From NCBI GenBank assembly GCA_017311315.1, contig CM029654.1, positions 23,829,879-23,893,878 on the forward strand: a DNA stretch of 64,000 nt, in the 5' to 3' direction. The notes under the pieces are model-generated. The model searched no databases. It saw only the letters and a program-made list of their open reading frames with translations, and had not been told where the DNA came from. The position numbers and the translations under genes were made by a program. Position 1 is the stretch's first letter, and each line of letters opens with the position of its first letter. This document shows, one piece after another, positions 20,906 to 34,048 of this stretch. The DNA is from Dendrocalamus latiflorus (taxonomy: Eukaryota; Streptophyta; Magnoliopsida; Poales; Poaceae).

Positions 20906-23900
20906 ACATGAATTTCTTTTTTTTTAAGAAAGCAAGGCAATGTAATTCCTACAGGAATCCAGCAAAATTCCTTATTTCAAATGGGATCTAAAAAAATTAA
21001 TAGTGCAAGGTACATACAAATTAGGACTTCTATGCCTTAAAAGAAAGGCTATGTATCATATAACTCATGAGATCATTGACATGTGTATGCTCATTTTATT
21101 TTTGAAAAATTATGATAACATTTATCAAGATATTTAATGTTACATAGTACTGTCTCACCTTTCACGAGTAGTCTGAGTGTTGTAGTAGTTTAATACATAC
21201 GTCAGTGTGCATTATGTTTGAATGGGAGTTAAATTGGGCATGTACAAAGGAAGGGAAGAAGTATTTCGACATAGAGGCACCCAGTTTGGACTGTCTTTTT
21301 AACTGAGGAAAGCAGTTATATATATAAGTTCCAATGAGTGGGGTTTTTATTAATTATTTATTCGTTATTAAATAGACTTAGGGGGTAAGAAAAGGAAAGG
21401 TCTGAAGTGTGCAAGATGATAGGGAAAAAGAAAAGGACAGAGAAAAAAGAATGCTCTTTTTTGGGGACATGTTATAAGAGGGAAGGGGATGGAAGATGCA
21501 GACCATGCACATGCCTGCACATGGTGGACTAGCCCCACTTGGACCCTAATAACACCCAAATAGTCCTCATTAATGCCAAATATTATTTCTGAAGAAAAAG
21601 GTGACATTCCCATTTGCAAAAAGAAGACTTCTTAATCAAGTCCTTATCTAGTTTTTATGGGTTAAATACAACATCAACTCTTACAGGATACATGCTTTAG
21701 GTTAATGGATTGTTCTAGCTAGGTTCTGTATATGGTAATGTCAATGAAACCATCTTCGAAGTTACATCCTTGCATAAAGAACATTGTCTAATTACCTAAA
21801 GTTATGAACTCCAAATACTTGAAAGAAAATATAGGGTTAAAAATATAGTGTGTGTGGAGTCTTGACATCCTTTACATATTTTTAAGTTCTTCAATAGTTT
21901 TGCCAAAAATTGTTGGATCGAAGTTGAAAATCAGAGAAGGTGAATGATTGTGAAATCTTTTTCTTTCTCCAAGTATTTAAAATCTATATTCAAATAATAA
22001 TAAGAGTCACTAAGTTCATATTTCACCTCTATAAGAGAATCACAGAGATCTGGAATCAAAAGACGCAACACCCTATCTTTGACTGCCTGACTGGTAGTAG
22101 AACCAAGGTAGAGTCGGTATGACCATTGGCGTGGTACTACTGCCAATTGGAGGCCAGTATGATGGCACTTGCAGTCCCTGTTCCCAGACACAAACTCCTC
22201 GGGACAAAAACTAAATTTGAGAATCGTGATCAAACCTTGTCCAAAAGTTATCAGAATTGGTGCAGACCTTTGCAAGGATGTCTGAAACCAAATCAAATCA
22301 AGAAACACAAGGTTCATAAACGTGATTCCATCCAATTGAAGATATCATGTTCTAGGTTATAAGAACACACTAAACCTTAAAGCTTAAATTACTGCTTGCT
22401 CGTGAGTATCTAAATTATGGAAACTTTCATATCATCTCTCACATATCCTAGCAAGATAATCTAAGCAAAGACTTAGGCTAGAAAGGTCACAATCACAAAT
22501 AAATCTTGGTCAAGACAAGTTAAAAACCGGACAATATCTTGGTACTTGCCAAGGAGTGATCTAAATGGACAAAGATTGATCACAAGGATCTGCTAATGCC
22601 TCTTACATGTATCGATTGTAGCAAGATCAAGAGCAACATGAAAAGAATCAAATCACAACAAGTAAGAACAAAAACTCATGCAAAGAGAGACAAGAGCACA
22701 AGAATTGCAAGAAATTGATCTATTGCATAAAGAGGAATATTTTTTATAGCTTGATAGTTACAAAGGACACTCCATAGTTCCACTCTTACTCACACCATGA
22801 GAGAGAGCAAGAATTAGCATAAGACTAGAACTCTAGCTTATTTCCTTGCAAACTCTATCATCACCCTTCATCATATAGGCTAACTAGCCCCCTTAGTCTG
22901 TCTAGACCCGCTAAGGATTGGGGAACCCAGCCATCAACATCACAATATCGGGTTTCACTTGCACGCATGTTTTTAAAAGCACTTACAAGGATCAAATCAC
23001 TCACACCCAAGTGTTTGATCCACTTCACACACATGACTATAGCCTAACCCTAAATCACTTCTCTTACATCTCCTGCACCACGATTTTGATGTAGGCCTCA
23101 AGTTTAGTTTTGGGCAATTTCCCGAAATACCCCTGACAAAGCTTTCAAGCATCTTCCCTTGACTCCGCCTTCTTCTTGTCGTGGAAGCCACCATCACGCC
23201 ACGTATAGGTTGATCAATGGCTTCCCTTCTATCGTCAAGTCTCTCCCATTTTTAGCTCCCATTGAATCATACCTCACTTGAACCAACGAAGTCACTTGAT
23301 CCAATCCGTTGCTCGAACCTTCCTTCAACTGTATTTCTTGACTTTGCCCCATCTGGTTCTACTGCCCGAGACTAACAGCAATCTAAATTTTCATGGAATT
23401 ACAAACCCTTTTGCAAAACCCTATATTCAACTCAACCCAACTGCCAATTGATCATCATAAATTGACTAAGACCTGCCCATATGGTCTCTCAAAAATCAAT
23501 TCTCTATTCATATGAGCAATTATTAGTTCCCTTGCATATCCTTATCTTTTGCTCTTGCGTTGTAAAATTAAATCCCACAAAATATGATAATCATCTAATG
23601 ATTCTACTGAATGGAAATTGTACTAAATTATTGCTGAACCAACAACAGATTTGATTAAATAAACAAACAGAAGATCCTTTTGTTTTAATTATAACCAAAT
23701 CTTCTCTATACTTCAGTTTCCATAGTAGCCCATTAGCATTAGCGCATTAAATAAAACAAAGTTAACAAGGTAATGTTGTTGACTAATTATATAAATTGGC
23801 CATACTATTAAGCAATGTACGTATTAAACCAGTTATTTCAAACATAACTAGGCAACAGGAGTGTTGAAATCTGCAAGAGAGCAAGGATGTATAATATGAT

Positions 23901-24170
23901 TCTGGCACTATCAGCTTTGCATGTGTTTCCCCGTTAGCAAGACTTTCCTTGACTTTGTTGGCAATAGTACTTCATGGCGAGAGCATTTGAGTGCAGTGGC
24001 AGTGAGGCCATAACATGGAAGCATAATTTGTAGTTGTGGGGGCATGCCCACTAGCTTTCTTCCTCGCCACACAATTGTTATACTTTTGGACAATGTGTAC
24101 GGATTTTATGAAACAATTCCTCCAAGGCTCCAACTAAGTTCTAAGCCCATCTCTATTGGGTTCAGATTGA
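20906..24170. other. Intergenic DNA, probable old retrotransposon debris
   Basis: No host gene recognised. Open frames around 21931-22362 overlap on both strands and carry no domain I know. The sequence at about 22380-23400 reads like LTR or untranslated retroelement DNA, but I cannot find paired ends, a primer-binding site or TSDs. Confidence 0.3.
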
Positions 24171-24185
24171 ATCTAAACTATTGAT

Positions 24186-24455
24186 CGGTTCGGCTGAAAA
24201 GCTCATGGTTTATGGCTGAAAACACTGTAGCTGGCTGAAAAAGCACTGTAGCTGACAAAGGCTTATTTAGCATAATTAAATTTAAAAAAATATAAAAATA
24301 TGTTAGCCCATTACGTATAATACAAACAAATACGGGGAAAAAAGAACCGGCAAAAAAGCTCAACAAAAAGCCAAAAGTTCAGAAAAAGATGAAACTTATG
24401 AATAGTGAAAAATAAGCCAGAAGCCAGAAACCGAAGCCGAGTTGATCAGGGAGCA
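24186..24455. mobile_element. Possible MITE with TCGGCT-type ends
   Basis: Left end GGTTCGGCTGAAAAGC and right end CGAAGCCGAGTTGATC are loosely inverted, and the interior has repeated ACTGTAGCTG words. Boundaries and TSD are unclear. Confidence 0.3.
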
Positions 24456-26896
24456 TTCTAATTTTGAAAGTATGTGTATGAGATTGCAAAAGCTCCAAGC
24501 AACAAGTGTGCAAGTGCAACTTGCTTTCTCTTTCCTACAGGCATCATGCGCCCTTCTACTTGAGCTTGTTTTGCTCGTTCTAATTTGACCAAAATTTTGT
24601 TGCATACACGAGATTTGGCTAGCTTTTGGTTTGTGAGAAAAAAGGTGATGTAGTTTTACCGAAATTTGGCAGGTTAATTTCAATATTGTCCCCAGAATGA
24701 GAACAAATTTTAGAAGCCAAATTGGGTGCCAAAATTTGGTCACATACAGAAAGAATTTTAGTTGCAAATATAGGGTACGGTAGGTTGTAAAGAAAACACA
24801 ACCAATAGGCCGATACATGTTGGATATATTGAAACATTATGTAATATGTTGCAAAGCATGAATTAATTGTTAATGAGACAGTTGATTCCAAAGTACCTGC
24901 AAAACGTAAGAGCTCTGCAATAATAAGTAGCCGGCCTCTGGTAGTGAAGGACTGAAGGAGCAGCAGTTGCTAAATAGTAATGAGTAGTGCCAACTACACA
25001 AATTTCAAGCTTGAACGGTTAACATTAGCTTTTTGTGTGGTCGTTTGGTTGACCAATGTGACAATATGCTTTCCAAATATTGTTTCCGAAAATTAGTATG
25101 AATATATATCATGTCTATGTTTGACTACGAACAGACTCATTGGACCCATTGTACGTCCAGTGGCTCCTTTGATAAGCACCCATAACCAATCTCCTGTTCA
25201 TCTCTTTTCAAAAGAAATATATATCGTTCCCCCCAAAGAAAAAGAACAGTATGATTTACACATGGCATTGAATTTCTAGCCGTGTATACACACAAACTTT
25301 CTATCTCGTCCCCCTTATTCCCTTAGTTTGATAGGAATATGTAACCTCCTATAAAATTGTACTGAAATGTTAAAAAATAACATGGGAGACATGCAATTAT
25401 TCCCATGCATATACTGCACACTTAGTAATTCTATGCAAGCAAAGATAAGTTGATCATGCCAACAAGAAGTCTATTAAGACTAGAGCATCCTCGAGCTCCT
25501 GGCCTAGGGAAAACCTCATTTTCAATTAGTTGGACACACTAATAGCCATGAAGTGCCCCTGAGTTCTAGGATAATAGTGGAAGGCCGGTATAGCAGCCTG
25601 AAAGACATTCTATGTACCAGGTTACTTCGTCAAGGTTAAGTAATATTTGCCAAAACAAGGCAAATCATCGGAAAGGTGCTGGCTGTAGTAATTTGCTCCA
25701 ATGCTAACTTCAGTAAGGTAGAGGAAGTGGCAATTTCATCATGTTAGCACAAGGACCATATTAGTATCAAGACCCAATTAACTGCCAACATATGAGGATG
25801 GACCCTTTATTTCTGGATGGCACACGAGGCAATGCATTGAGAGTTACACACACTAGTCAATAGGGCTGGCAAGCTAGTACTGTTGTACTATGCTTCGTGA
25901 GGCTGTCCGCTGGAACGACATGTTGCTATTCAGGTGCCCTTGTCATGCAGACACATGGTCACACATGGATGGGCTCCTCCTGTCCAGGCAAAGCCATGCC
26001 ATCTCTCCTTTCAAGAATTATTAGAGATCTGAAGAGCACCCCCTCTCACTGGGACCCATACCTGCTGGCCTCCCTTTCCTGACCAAAATTTGGGTGCAAC
26101 ATGGGGAGATTGGTCAAACTAATCATGTACCTTTTGAGTTTTCTTGTTCTTTTAATTTTTGGTCCTTGGGTTGCTAGTTAGGATGTGCTTCATGCATTGC
26201 TAGCTCCTAGTTAATCTGCACGTCATTTATTCCACAAGGCTAAGATTGCTTTCCTGTTTACAAACTTCTTTTAGAATATCTTTGTTTCTATTTTTCTGTA
26301 GCTTCTTTTATCTGTAAAAGCTGAGAACATAGATTAGGACAAAAAAACACACAATTTTATTTGACCAATGGACTAATTGATCAAATATTCAGATAACTCG
26401 GTACAATGGTAAGACCGCTTTTTATTACATAAGGTATTGATTGATGGTTTAATTCCTACTTATGTACCAGGGTGAGTTAAAGAGGTCTTCTGAAGAGATT
26501 TGACTCAATTTATTTACCTCAATTTCTAAGGAAAAACATGTGACCCCATATATGCCAGATGATAGAGATGTAAAGAGCTCCAGAGGCTGCCCTACAATGT
26601 TCTATCCATGCCCCTACTTTGGGTGCAAATGGAAAAGAGATTGGTCATACTAATCAGATTTGTCCACTTGGACCTGGAGTAGTGGACTGCATATGCATAG
26701 ACTTCAAAAAGGTAAGCTTGGTTTTATCCAAGGTAGCAAGTGCCAAATTGTTTTGTTTAGTGTTCCCAACCTCTAATGCTTGCTCCCCCTGAAACATGGG
26801 GAGGGGCTTGTCACCTCTGTCTGCTAGCTTGCTGCTGCTCTTATTCTGCTACAGATTGTGCTTAGTGGCAAACAAAAGGATTTGGTGATAAGAAAA
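24456..26896. other. Intergenic DNA, nothing recognised
   Basis: AT-rich sequence with no open frame bearing a recognisable motif and no clear element ends. Confidence 0.4.
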
Positions 26897-27000
26897 TTTT
26901 CACTACCATGTCAAAGGTGATGAGTCAGCACCTATGTATGTTACGTTTTCTTCACTACCATGCCAAAGGTTATGAGTCAGCACCTATGTATGTTACGAAA
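26897..27000. repeat. Short tandem duplication, about 54-bp unit
   Basis: Two adjacent copies of a unit containing TTCACTACCATG and GATGAGTCAGCACCTATG-like sequence, ending in GTATGTTACG, differ at a few positions. Confidence 0.85.
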
Positions 27001-28312
27001 AAGGGATGGCACTATATCCAACTTATTCCCTACTATCTCACGCGTGTGAGTTGACCAACTAGGTATATTCCAAAATATATGAGTACACTTAACATTTCAC
27101 ATACTGTTAGAAGGAAAACAATAATTCTATGCTCTACCTAAAAAGAAAATTGCTCAAATTTCAAAGTTCATTTTAAAATTTTCACCGCATTTTTTTCCGA
27201 CTCTGATGCATATTTGATTCCTCACAAATCCAGACTTTCAGCCCTGATCTTTTGCAGCATCTACAAGCATATATATCCTGCCAAATCAGCCTTTGAGTGC
27301 TCCATTTGTATGCACCCTTTATGTCATTCACCCTTGCAGCTGCAGTAGAATTGACGAGTCATCTTCTTGTTGTTGTTTCCTATGTTTGACAATCTCTCGA
27401 TCTGCAGACAGATAACGGCTTTGCAGAGTACACATAAAACGTCCTATTCCATTCCTGCATCCACTGAATGCGATCCGACTCCATCTTCCTTTCCAATAAA
27501 TCCTCAGGAAAAATAGGAGAGACGAGAAGGGAAAAAAAAAGATGGCAATGGGAGAGGTATCCGAGGAAGGATGAAACTCATTTCCTCTTTATTTGTCGTG
27601 TTTGCAAGGTGCTATGATCAGATTCCAGCATTTGGTAGTACTGCTCCCTGAGCATCACGGGAAGGTACTGGAGAACTACCTGACACACACTGTGTAATAT
27701 CCCAAAAATTTCCAATTTTAATTTAATATATGTTTAAATCATCATTTCTACATTTTTAAATTTTCAAAATTTTCTGCATTTAATAAAAAAATTTCCTAAT
27801 TTTCAGCAGCTGAAAATGAATTTTTGAAAATAAATAAAACTTGATAAAAACCTGGAATATTTAATTTGAGTTCTAAATATTCTAAAGTGCCTCTAAAAAT
27901 GTTGGACATAGTTTGGCAATTTTCTGAGCTGAAATGCATATTTTTGGGATTAAATCAATTTAGAAAAGTTTTAAAATTCGAAAATCCTTTGCAAGCCGAA
28001 TATGTTAGCCTTGGCCCAGCCTACTATTGTTTTGGCCTATTTCAGCCTACGCCCCATCCCCTCCAAAACCACCTCCTCTCAATGTGGAAGTGTGTTTTTG
28101 GAGATGCGCCATCTCTTTCATCTCTTCACCGCAACTAAAGACACGTGGGGCCCACTTGTTAGGCGTAGTCATCCATCTCACTACCACACCATGGGAGTGG
28201 TTCAAGCTACTATAGCAGCTACAGTGTCCCCTGTCGTGTGCCTGCAAAGGTTGGCCCATTTGCACCACATCGAGAGCCTTGCATGAAGCCGCACCTTGTC
28301 TCCTCTACCTCC

Positions 28313-28320
28313 TATATATA
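28313..28320 (+). promoter_or_regulatory. Candidate TATA box of the solo LTR
   Basis: TATATATA within CCTCCTATATATAGCC, about 620 bp from the LTR start. This is a plausible U3 promoter, and solo LTRs can keep such promoters. Confidence 0.5.
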
Positions 28321-29280
28321 GCCATTAGTATCCGGGAGACACCAAAGGCCGCCTTATTCATGAGTTCTCTCATTCAGTGGTGAGAAATCGATGAGCACAA
28401 TGCCTTCATCTCACCATATTAAGCCAAGCTCATCTTCTTCCTCTCCACTCCACACCATCTCCATTTTGCCCATTTCCAACAAGTTTACTCCTCTGGATTC
28501 ATCCACATACGTTGTTGTTAGCTCCAATGCGCACGCTCTGCCGAGGCCAACTTCGTTTCCAGTGAGCTAACTCCTCACCACTCGCATCAATCTACACCAT
28601 TTTGCCTCCTCTTCAAAACCCCCATTCAATCTTGCTTCTTGTCTAGCGTAGCGTCGTATCCACATCATCTTCTTCATCTTCAACTGCTGCCGTCACCATT
28701 GCATAATTGTCTCTCCGGTGAGCTTCAACCTTTAGCCATGGTCATTTCCTCCATCTCTAGAACCCTCTCAACCTCATTGCATAGTTTGTTTTAGCTCTCC
28801 AACGTCATAGGACCCTAGCGTCGCGAAGCCATCGCCATCGCCTCTATCGCTACCGTCACCTCTTATCAGATCTCTCTCTAGTGAATCTTAAGACTTATCA
28901 TGGTCATTTTTAGCATCCCCTTGCCTCGCTGAACCTCATCGTGTGCTTAATTTTAGCTTTCTCAACATCGAGCTCTTCCACCATTGAAACCATCATCATC
29001 ACTGTTGTTCACCACTGTCCTGCCATTACAGAGCTCCTCACCATTGCCAACCCTAACCGGCATATTCGTGGTGAGCTCTTGATCCAAATGCGTTGTTTAA
29101 TTTGACTCAGAGTAGTAGCTTTTGTTGCCGTAGCCACTTTTGCTAGCTGTTCTTCCTGTTCTGGTAACCATAGGTCCTCGTGCTACTACCGTTAGCATCA
29201 CAACCCTCCCAGGTAACCATCCCACGCACTCGTTAGGCTCTAGCGCTGTCACAGCCACGGTGGCGAGCTAGTAGCCCCAC

Positions 29281-29674
29281 GTGCGGCACTACGTGCTACA
29301 CAGTAATTCTGGGGATTAGATTATATTATTGCTAATGATCTTGTTTAAGACTAATTAGTCACTAACATGTGAGACTGATAATTTAACTAACCAAGATTTT
29401 GCTTTAAACTAATTTTTAAAACTTGTGTCACTAACATGTGGGCTCCGCGTGTGTTTTAGCTCGCTGTGTACTTCCGCGTGCGGCACAACGTGCTACACAG
29501 TAATTCTGGGGATTAGATTATATTATTGCTAATGATCTTGTTTAAGACTAATTAGTCACTGACATGTGAGATTGATAATTTAACTTACCAAGATTTTGCT
29601 TTAAACTAATTTTTAAAATTTGTGTCACTAACATGTGGTCTCCGCGTGTGTTTTAGCTCGTTTGTGTACTTGAT
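29281..29674. repeat. 197-bp tandem duplication inside the solo LTR
   Basis: Two copies start with GTGCGGCAC at 29281 and 29478 and share GGGGATTAGATTATATTATT and CACTAACATGTGG-type segments with few differences. The duplication enlarges the LTR. Confidence 0.92.
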
Positions 29675-31788
29675 TCACCATGGACCTAGCCCCACCTGTT
29701 AGTCTCATGATGCAATAAAACTAGGTTTTCTTTAGAAATAAATAAATATTTGTGAAACCCTAATCAACACAGTATTCTCCTTTCTTTTTGGGATTTTCTC
29801 TCACAGCAAAATTTCGGATGACTCGTTCTCCCTCATACGAACTTTGATTTATGCGATTCCTATTTTAAATTTTTTATAAAATCATGATATTTAATTTTGC
29901 ACAGAAATCATGAAATTTAGTCTTTGATTTATTTTATTTGGTTTTTATCTGTATTTCTTGGCTTTTCTTGTTTAGATATTGACGTGCCAAAATCTCTTGA
30001 TGTTGGTTCAGAGCAAGAACCAGTATTCAATGAGCAATGCAAGCTCCCTCCTTTGATCATGTTGATCCCATATTTCAGTGTTGTAGATATTGTTTGCTTA
30101 AACTATTATGCATGCTTATTTTGATTAAATGGCTATGTTTATGTTTAGTATTTAGTTATTTAATTATCACTAATTGTTGCATTGATCCTACCTTAAAAAG
30201 TTGATATCCTTACCATTGTCACCCTAGGAATATTATCCACAGTTGTTGGTAATATTTGTGGAATTTTAGAGTTATATATCAGTCATATGCTTAGCCATGG
30301 TTAGTTTAATAATGGTAAAAATGGTGGGAATTGGTATAACTTAATTTTGGATACTTTGGAAATGGTTTTAGCTTAGCTTGGACAGAGTGGTTATCTCTGC
30401 TATTTTGGCTAATCGCAGGTGGTAGTTTGTAGGTTTAATTGTTGGCCATGCAGGCTTAGTAAACGAACTCCATTCTCAAAGGGGCTCTTGCATTGCTTTG
30501 CAAGGCTTACTTACACAACGGATGAACTCCCTTGACAATGGTAAACGGACACCTATGTCTTGAGGTTTTACCTCATCGGGTAGTTTAATGTTAGAAAAAA
30601 TATCCTATAAAGGCCCCGTTATAACCTCTCAGTCGCACTCTATTGTGTTGAGTGTGTGCGAAGATTATGAGTTGGTTATATCGCGTGGATAAAGTTGTAC
30701 ATCCTCTGCGGAGTGAGTTCTCAATCTATTTGAATAGTTGTGTCCTCGGTCATGGGCATCGCTTGGTAATACCACACTTGGTTAGATTTTCTAGTTTCAA
30801 AACAGTTTTGAAAAAGTTATGGATAGTGGGAATCCATATTTGAATATTTGAAAGTCACATAATTCATATTCTTACATTATTATTTATTACTCATTATTTC
30901 ATATTAATGTCAATTGTTCTTACAAATTGCTCTTTACAAATTACTAAGTCTATTCAAATGAAAGCGCTCTTTTTGCAAAATAAACTAGTTAGGACAACCA
31001 CTTATTTGATAAAACTTGTATGTATTAATATCTTTGCTTGAAGTCTGGTGGAGTACAATATTATACTCACAATTACTTGCTGAACATTATTAGAGCAAGA
31101 GAAAGAAGATCCATTGGCTGGCTACTTTTGTGCCATAGGATTTGTTGATAGGAATGCCAAATACTAGGGTGTCAGTCCAATTGGTTGCTCGTGGGTTATG
31201 CTATACCATGAGGGCTCTTTTGTCTTAATTTATCATTTATTTCTACTACAAGTACTCTCTTTATGTGAATTATTGGCCAGTTGGCCCATTTGTGTAAAGC
31301 TTAGTCATATAGGCCTACATTAAATCACTTAACATTATTTTCTACTCTATTTTATTTACTTGTGTATAAATGTCATGCAAGGATGTAATATGTGTATGCT
31401 AGCTACTGATCATGGACTAGCATGGTAAACTCATAGGATTCGGAATTGAATTTTTGGGTCCGACACACTGTAAGAAGTACAAGAACAATATGTTTCCATT
31501 CCTCAACAATAATTGGCTGGTTACCAGCCTTAAAATCAGATCTAATTGCAATAAAATTTTGTAGTAGGTTTGTTTAGTGCATGTTTGCGATGAAGAATTT
31601 TGCGAAAAATAGAACAAGTGAACTCCTATGTTGCAAACAAGCTAGGCTTGCGTCTTTCTCTCCAACAAGTAAGAAAAAAGAGTTCCACACATTAATCCCT
31701 AGCATCTATCACATGTTCGTCTACCATGGTAAGCTTAAGATGTAGATTGAACGTGATATCATGTTGTTGTTTTCGAAGACTAGTACTT

Positions 31789-32986
31789 CACTACTACAAA
31801 ATAGATCATCACAAATGGTTCAAAAACGTCATCACAGATGGTTTCATGAGCCTCTGAGTTTATGGGTCAGTTAATAATATCAGGTCATCACAGATGGTTT
31901 TTGAACCGTCTGTGAAAAATACTATCACAAACGGATCTAACCATAAACCGTCCGTGATACTTGCACATCGCAGACGATTCTAGCTACCAACCATCTGTGA
32001 TGGGTGAGTATCATAGATGGTTGATAGCTAGAATAGTCTGTGATACTTGCCCATCACAAGTAGGTAGGGGATGGGTTCGAGTGAGTATTTATAGGGGAGG
32101 GAGAGGCAGGAATTCAAAAATTTTTGGCGCGGGTAAGGAGAGGTGGAGCTACGATCCATGAGGTGGTGGTTAGTAGATTTCTATTGGCTAGGATTGGGTT
32201 GGGGAGAATCGACGAGCACAGTGGTCAGGGACATAATTATCATAGACGGTTTGAACCAAAAATCGTCTATGAAACATAACTATCACAGATGGTTTGAACC
32301 ACAAACCGTCTATGATACATAATTATCAAAGACAATATATATTGATGTAATATAAACAACTAGTCTCAAAAGATCAAATAGCAAAGTTCTATATAGCTTA
32401 TATATACTTGCTTGAAAGGTTTTGACGAGATCTAGAACTTTGCAGTTGAGGCGAACCATAAATTCCGAAGGTAAGATCAAAAATTTTATCAAAAACAGAA
32501 ATTGAAAACTTGCGACATAAATTTGAGGCTAAATATGCCCGATTTTGGGGGTCTTAGAGGGCAATTGGCGCAAGCCAATCTTTTTTTGATCGGGCTCGTC
32601 GTTAGCTTTCCAACGAGTACAAAAACGTCGAAAACGGACACCGTATGCAAAAGTTATGCATGTTTTACTAAAGGTGTCTCAGAATGAAATCCTACTCGGA
32701 CTCAGGTGAGAGATTATAAAATTTTAGGAGATTGTGAGGCGAAAAACATATCACAGACAGTTCTGTGAAGTATCACAGACAGTTTAAATAAAAAACCATC
32801 TGTGATATTTGGCAATATCACATGCGGTTCTTTGTCTGTGATATTATCTCTCCACAAATAGTTTTTAGCGCTGGTAGCAACACAGACGGTCTCTAAATCT
32901 AAATCGTCTGTGATTGCATTTAATACCGACGGTTTTAATGAACTATATGTGATAAAACGTCTAATATATATCTTTTTGTAGTACTA
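31789..32986. mobile_element. Degenerate non-autonomous CACTA-type element
   Basis: Begins CACTACTACAAAATAG and has the same TCACAGACGGTT-type subterminal motifs in both orientations as the element at 7534-9087. The right end reads TTTTTGTAGTACTA instead of the expected TAGTAGTG, and CTT flanks both sides (31786-31788 and 32987-32989). About 1.2 kb, no transposase. The two CACTA elements belong to one family. Confidence 0.7.
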
Positions 32987-32989
32987 CTT

Positions 32990-34048
32990 GCTCCTTGCGT
33001 TGAACTTCACGCAACCATATAAAACACATCCTTACCACGTCAAATTCCATCTATTGACCATGCGCGTCAACAAAAAGCTTAGCTGTCAAGGAAAGGCCAG
33101 CACCTCCATTCATCCTTCAACACTTTCTTAAGCCCAATTTTGCGACGCAGGAATCTTACAAGAATCCTAGAGCCAACATTCCGAGTGGTTCCTACATTCT
33201 ACTCATATATTTCAGTAGAAATATGATCTACCTGCAACATTGCCCACACCAACACTCCATTCCCTGCAGTAATGTGCCTCCCTGAAAACAATGCCTGGCA
33301 GATTTGACCTAGGTTTCATCAGCCAGGGCGCCCTAAAACCTAGGTCTCATCATGTGTCCATCTGACGCCCCTGAGAAAAAGGATGATGGAGGCCTGTAAA
33401 CGCAGGACCATGCATTGAGCACGACTTGCCATCATCCTTCGGAATCCGTGCCGTGCATGCCGTCTTCTTACACCATACAGGGAACTGTTGGTAACAGGAT
33501 TCCCTGGTAGGCGTCGCTGTAGCTGCAGTCTTCTTCTCATGTTTGGTGTGTGTTTGTTTGTCAAATCCATGAGCATCTGCATTTGCAATTAGCATAAAGA
33601 CATCAGCGTTGGGCTTGGACTGGAGCAGTGCTAGATGTATATGAGATGATCATGTATTATATATACAGCTCATTTGACCTCTCCATAACTGTTTGGTGGT
33701 CACCAAGCTGAGCAACCCTGGTCAACAGGATCTGTTTTGGGTTTTCTGGCCAGCCTGTGTTTTGATGCATGATAATTAATCTTAGCCGACATATACTGTT
33801 TGAGAATAATGGCTGCATGTGGATGTTCTCTCCACATACCTGCGTATTAGTGTGTGTTTAATTAGTTTCTCATTGGAAAAGAGAAAGGGGAGACCCTACA
33901 TGTCAGTTGATGTATGTTTCCTATGAAGGTAGGTTGGATCCAAATTCTTATGCCCGGAAAAATCACAAAGCAATCCCCTTGTCTGAACGCCGCCTAAGTG
34001 TAAGGTGGAAATAGTTAGGACAAGTTTGGATAAAGGAGAACAGTAATA
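32990..34048. other. Intergenic DNA, nothing firm
   Basis: A minus-strand frame near 33350-33595 has several cysteines, but no signal peptide or family is recognisable. I do not call a gene. Confidence 0.3.

Larger units (their letters stand above)
27693..31465 (+). mobile_element. Solo LTR, 3,773 bp, Ty3/gypsy-like, with intact TSD
   Basis: Begins TGTAATATCCCAAAAATTTCC-type sequence, a common gypsy LTR start in grasses, and ends GGGTCCGACA. The five bases on each side are identical: CACTG at 27688-27692 and 31466-31470. A TATA-like run lies near 28313. No primer-binding site, polypurine tract or gag/pol motif is present, so the whole interval is one LTR. The short frames inside (for example 27866-28286 and 29924-30124) lack domains and are not genes. 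Confidence 0.8.

Noticed and set aside
33340..33595. Cys-containing minus-strand frames of about 80 codons
   Set aside because: Two overlapping frames are equally open; no signal peptide, spacing pattern or homology recognised.
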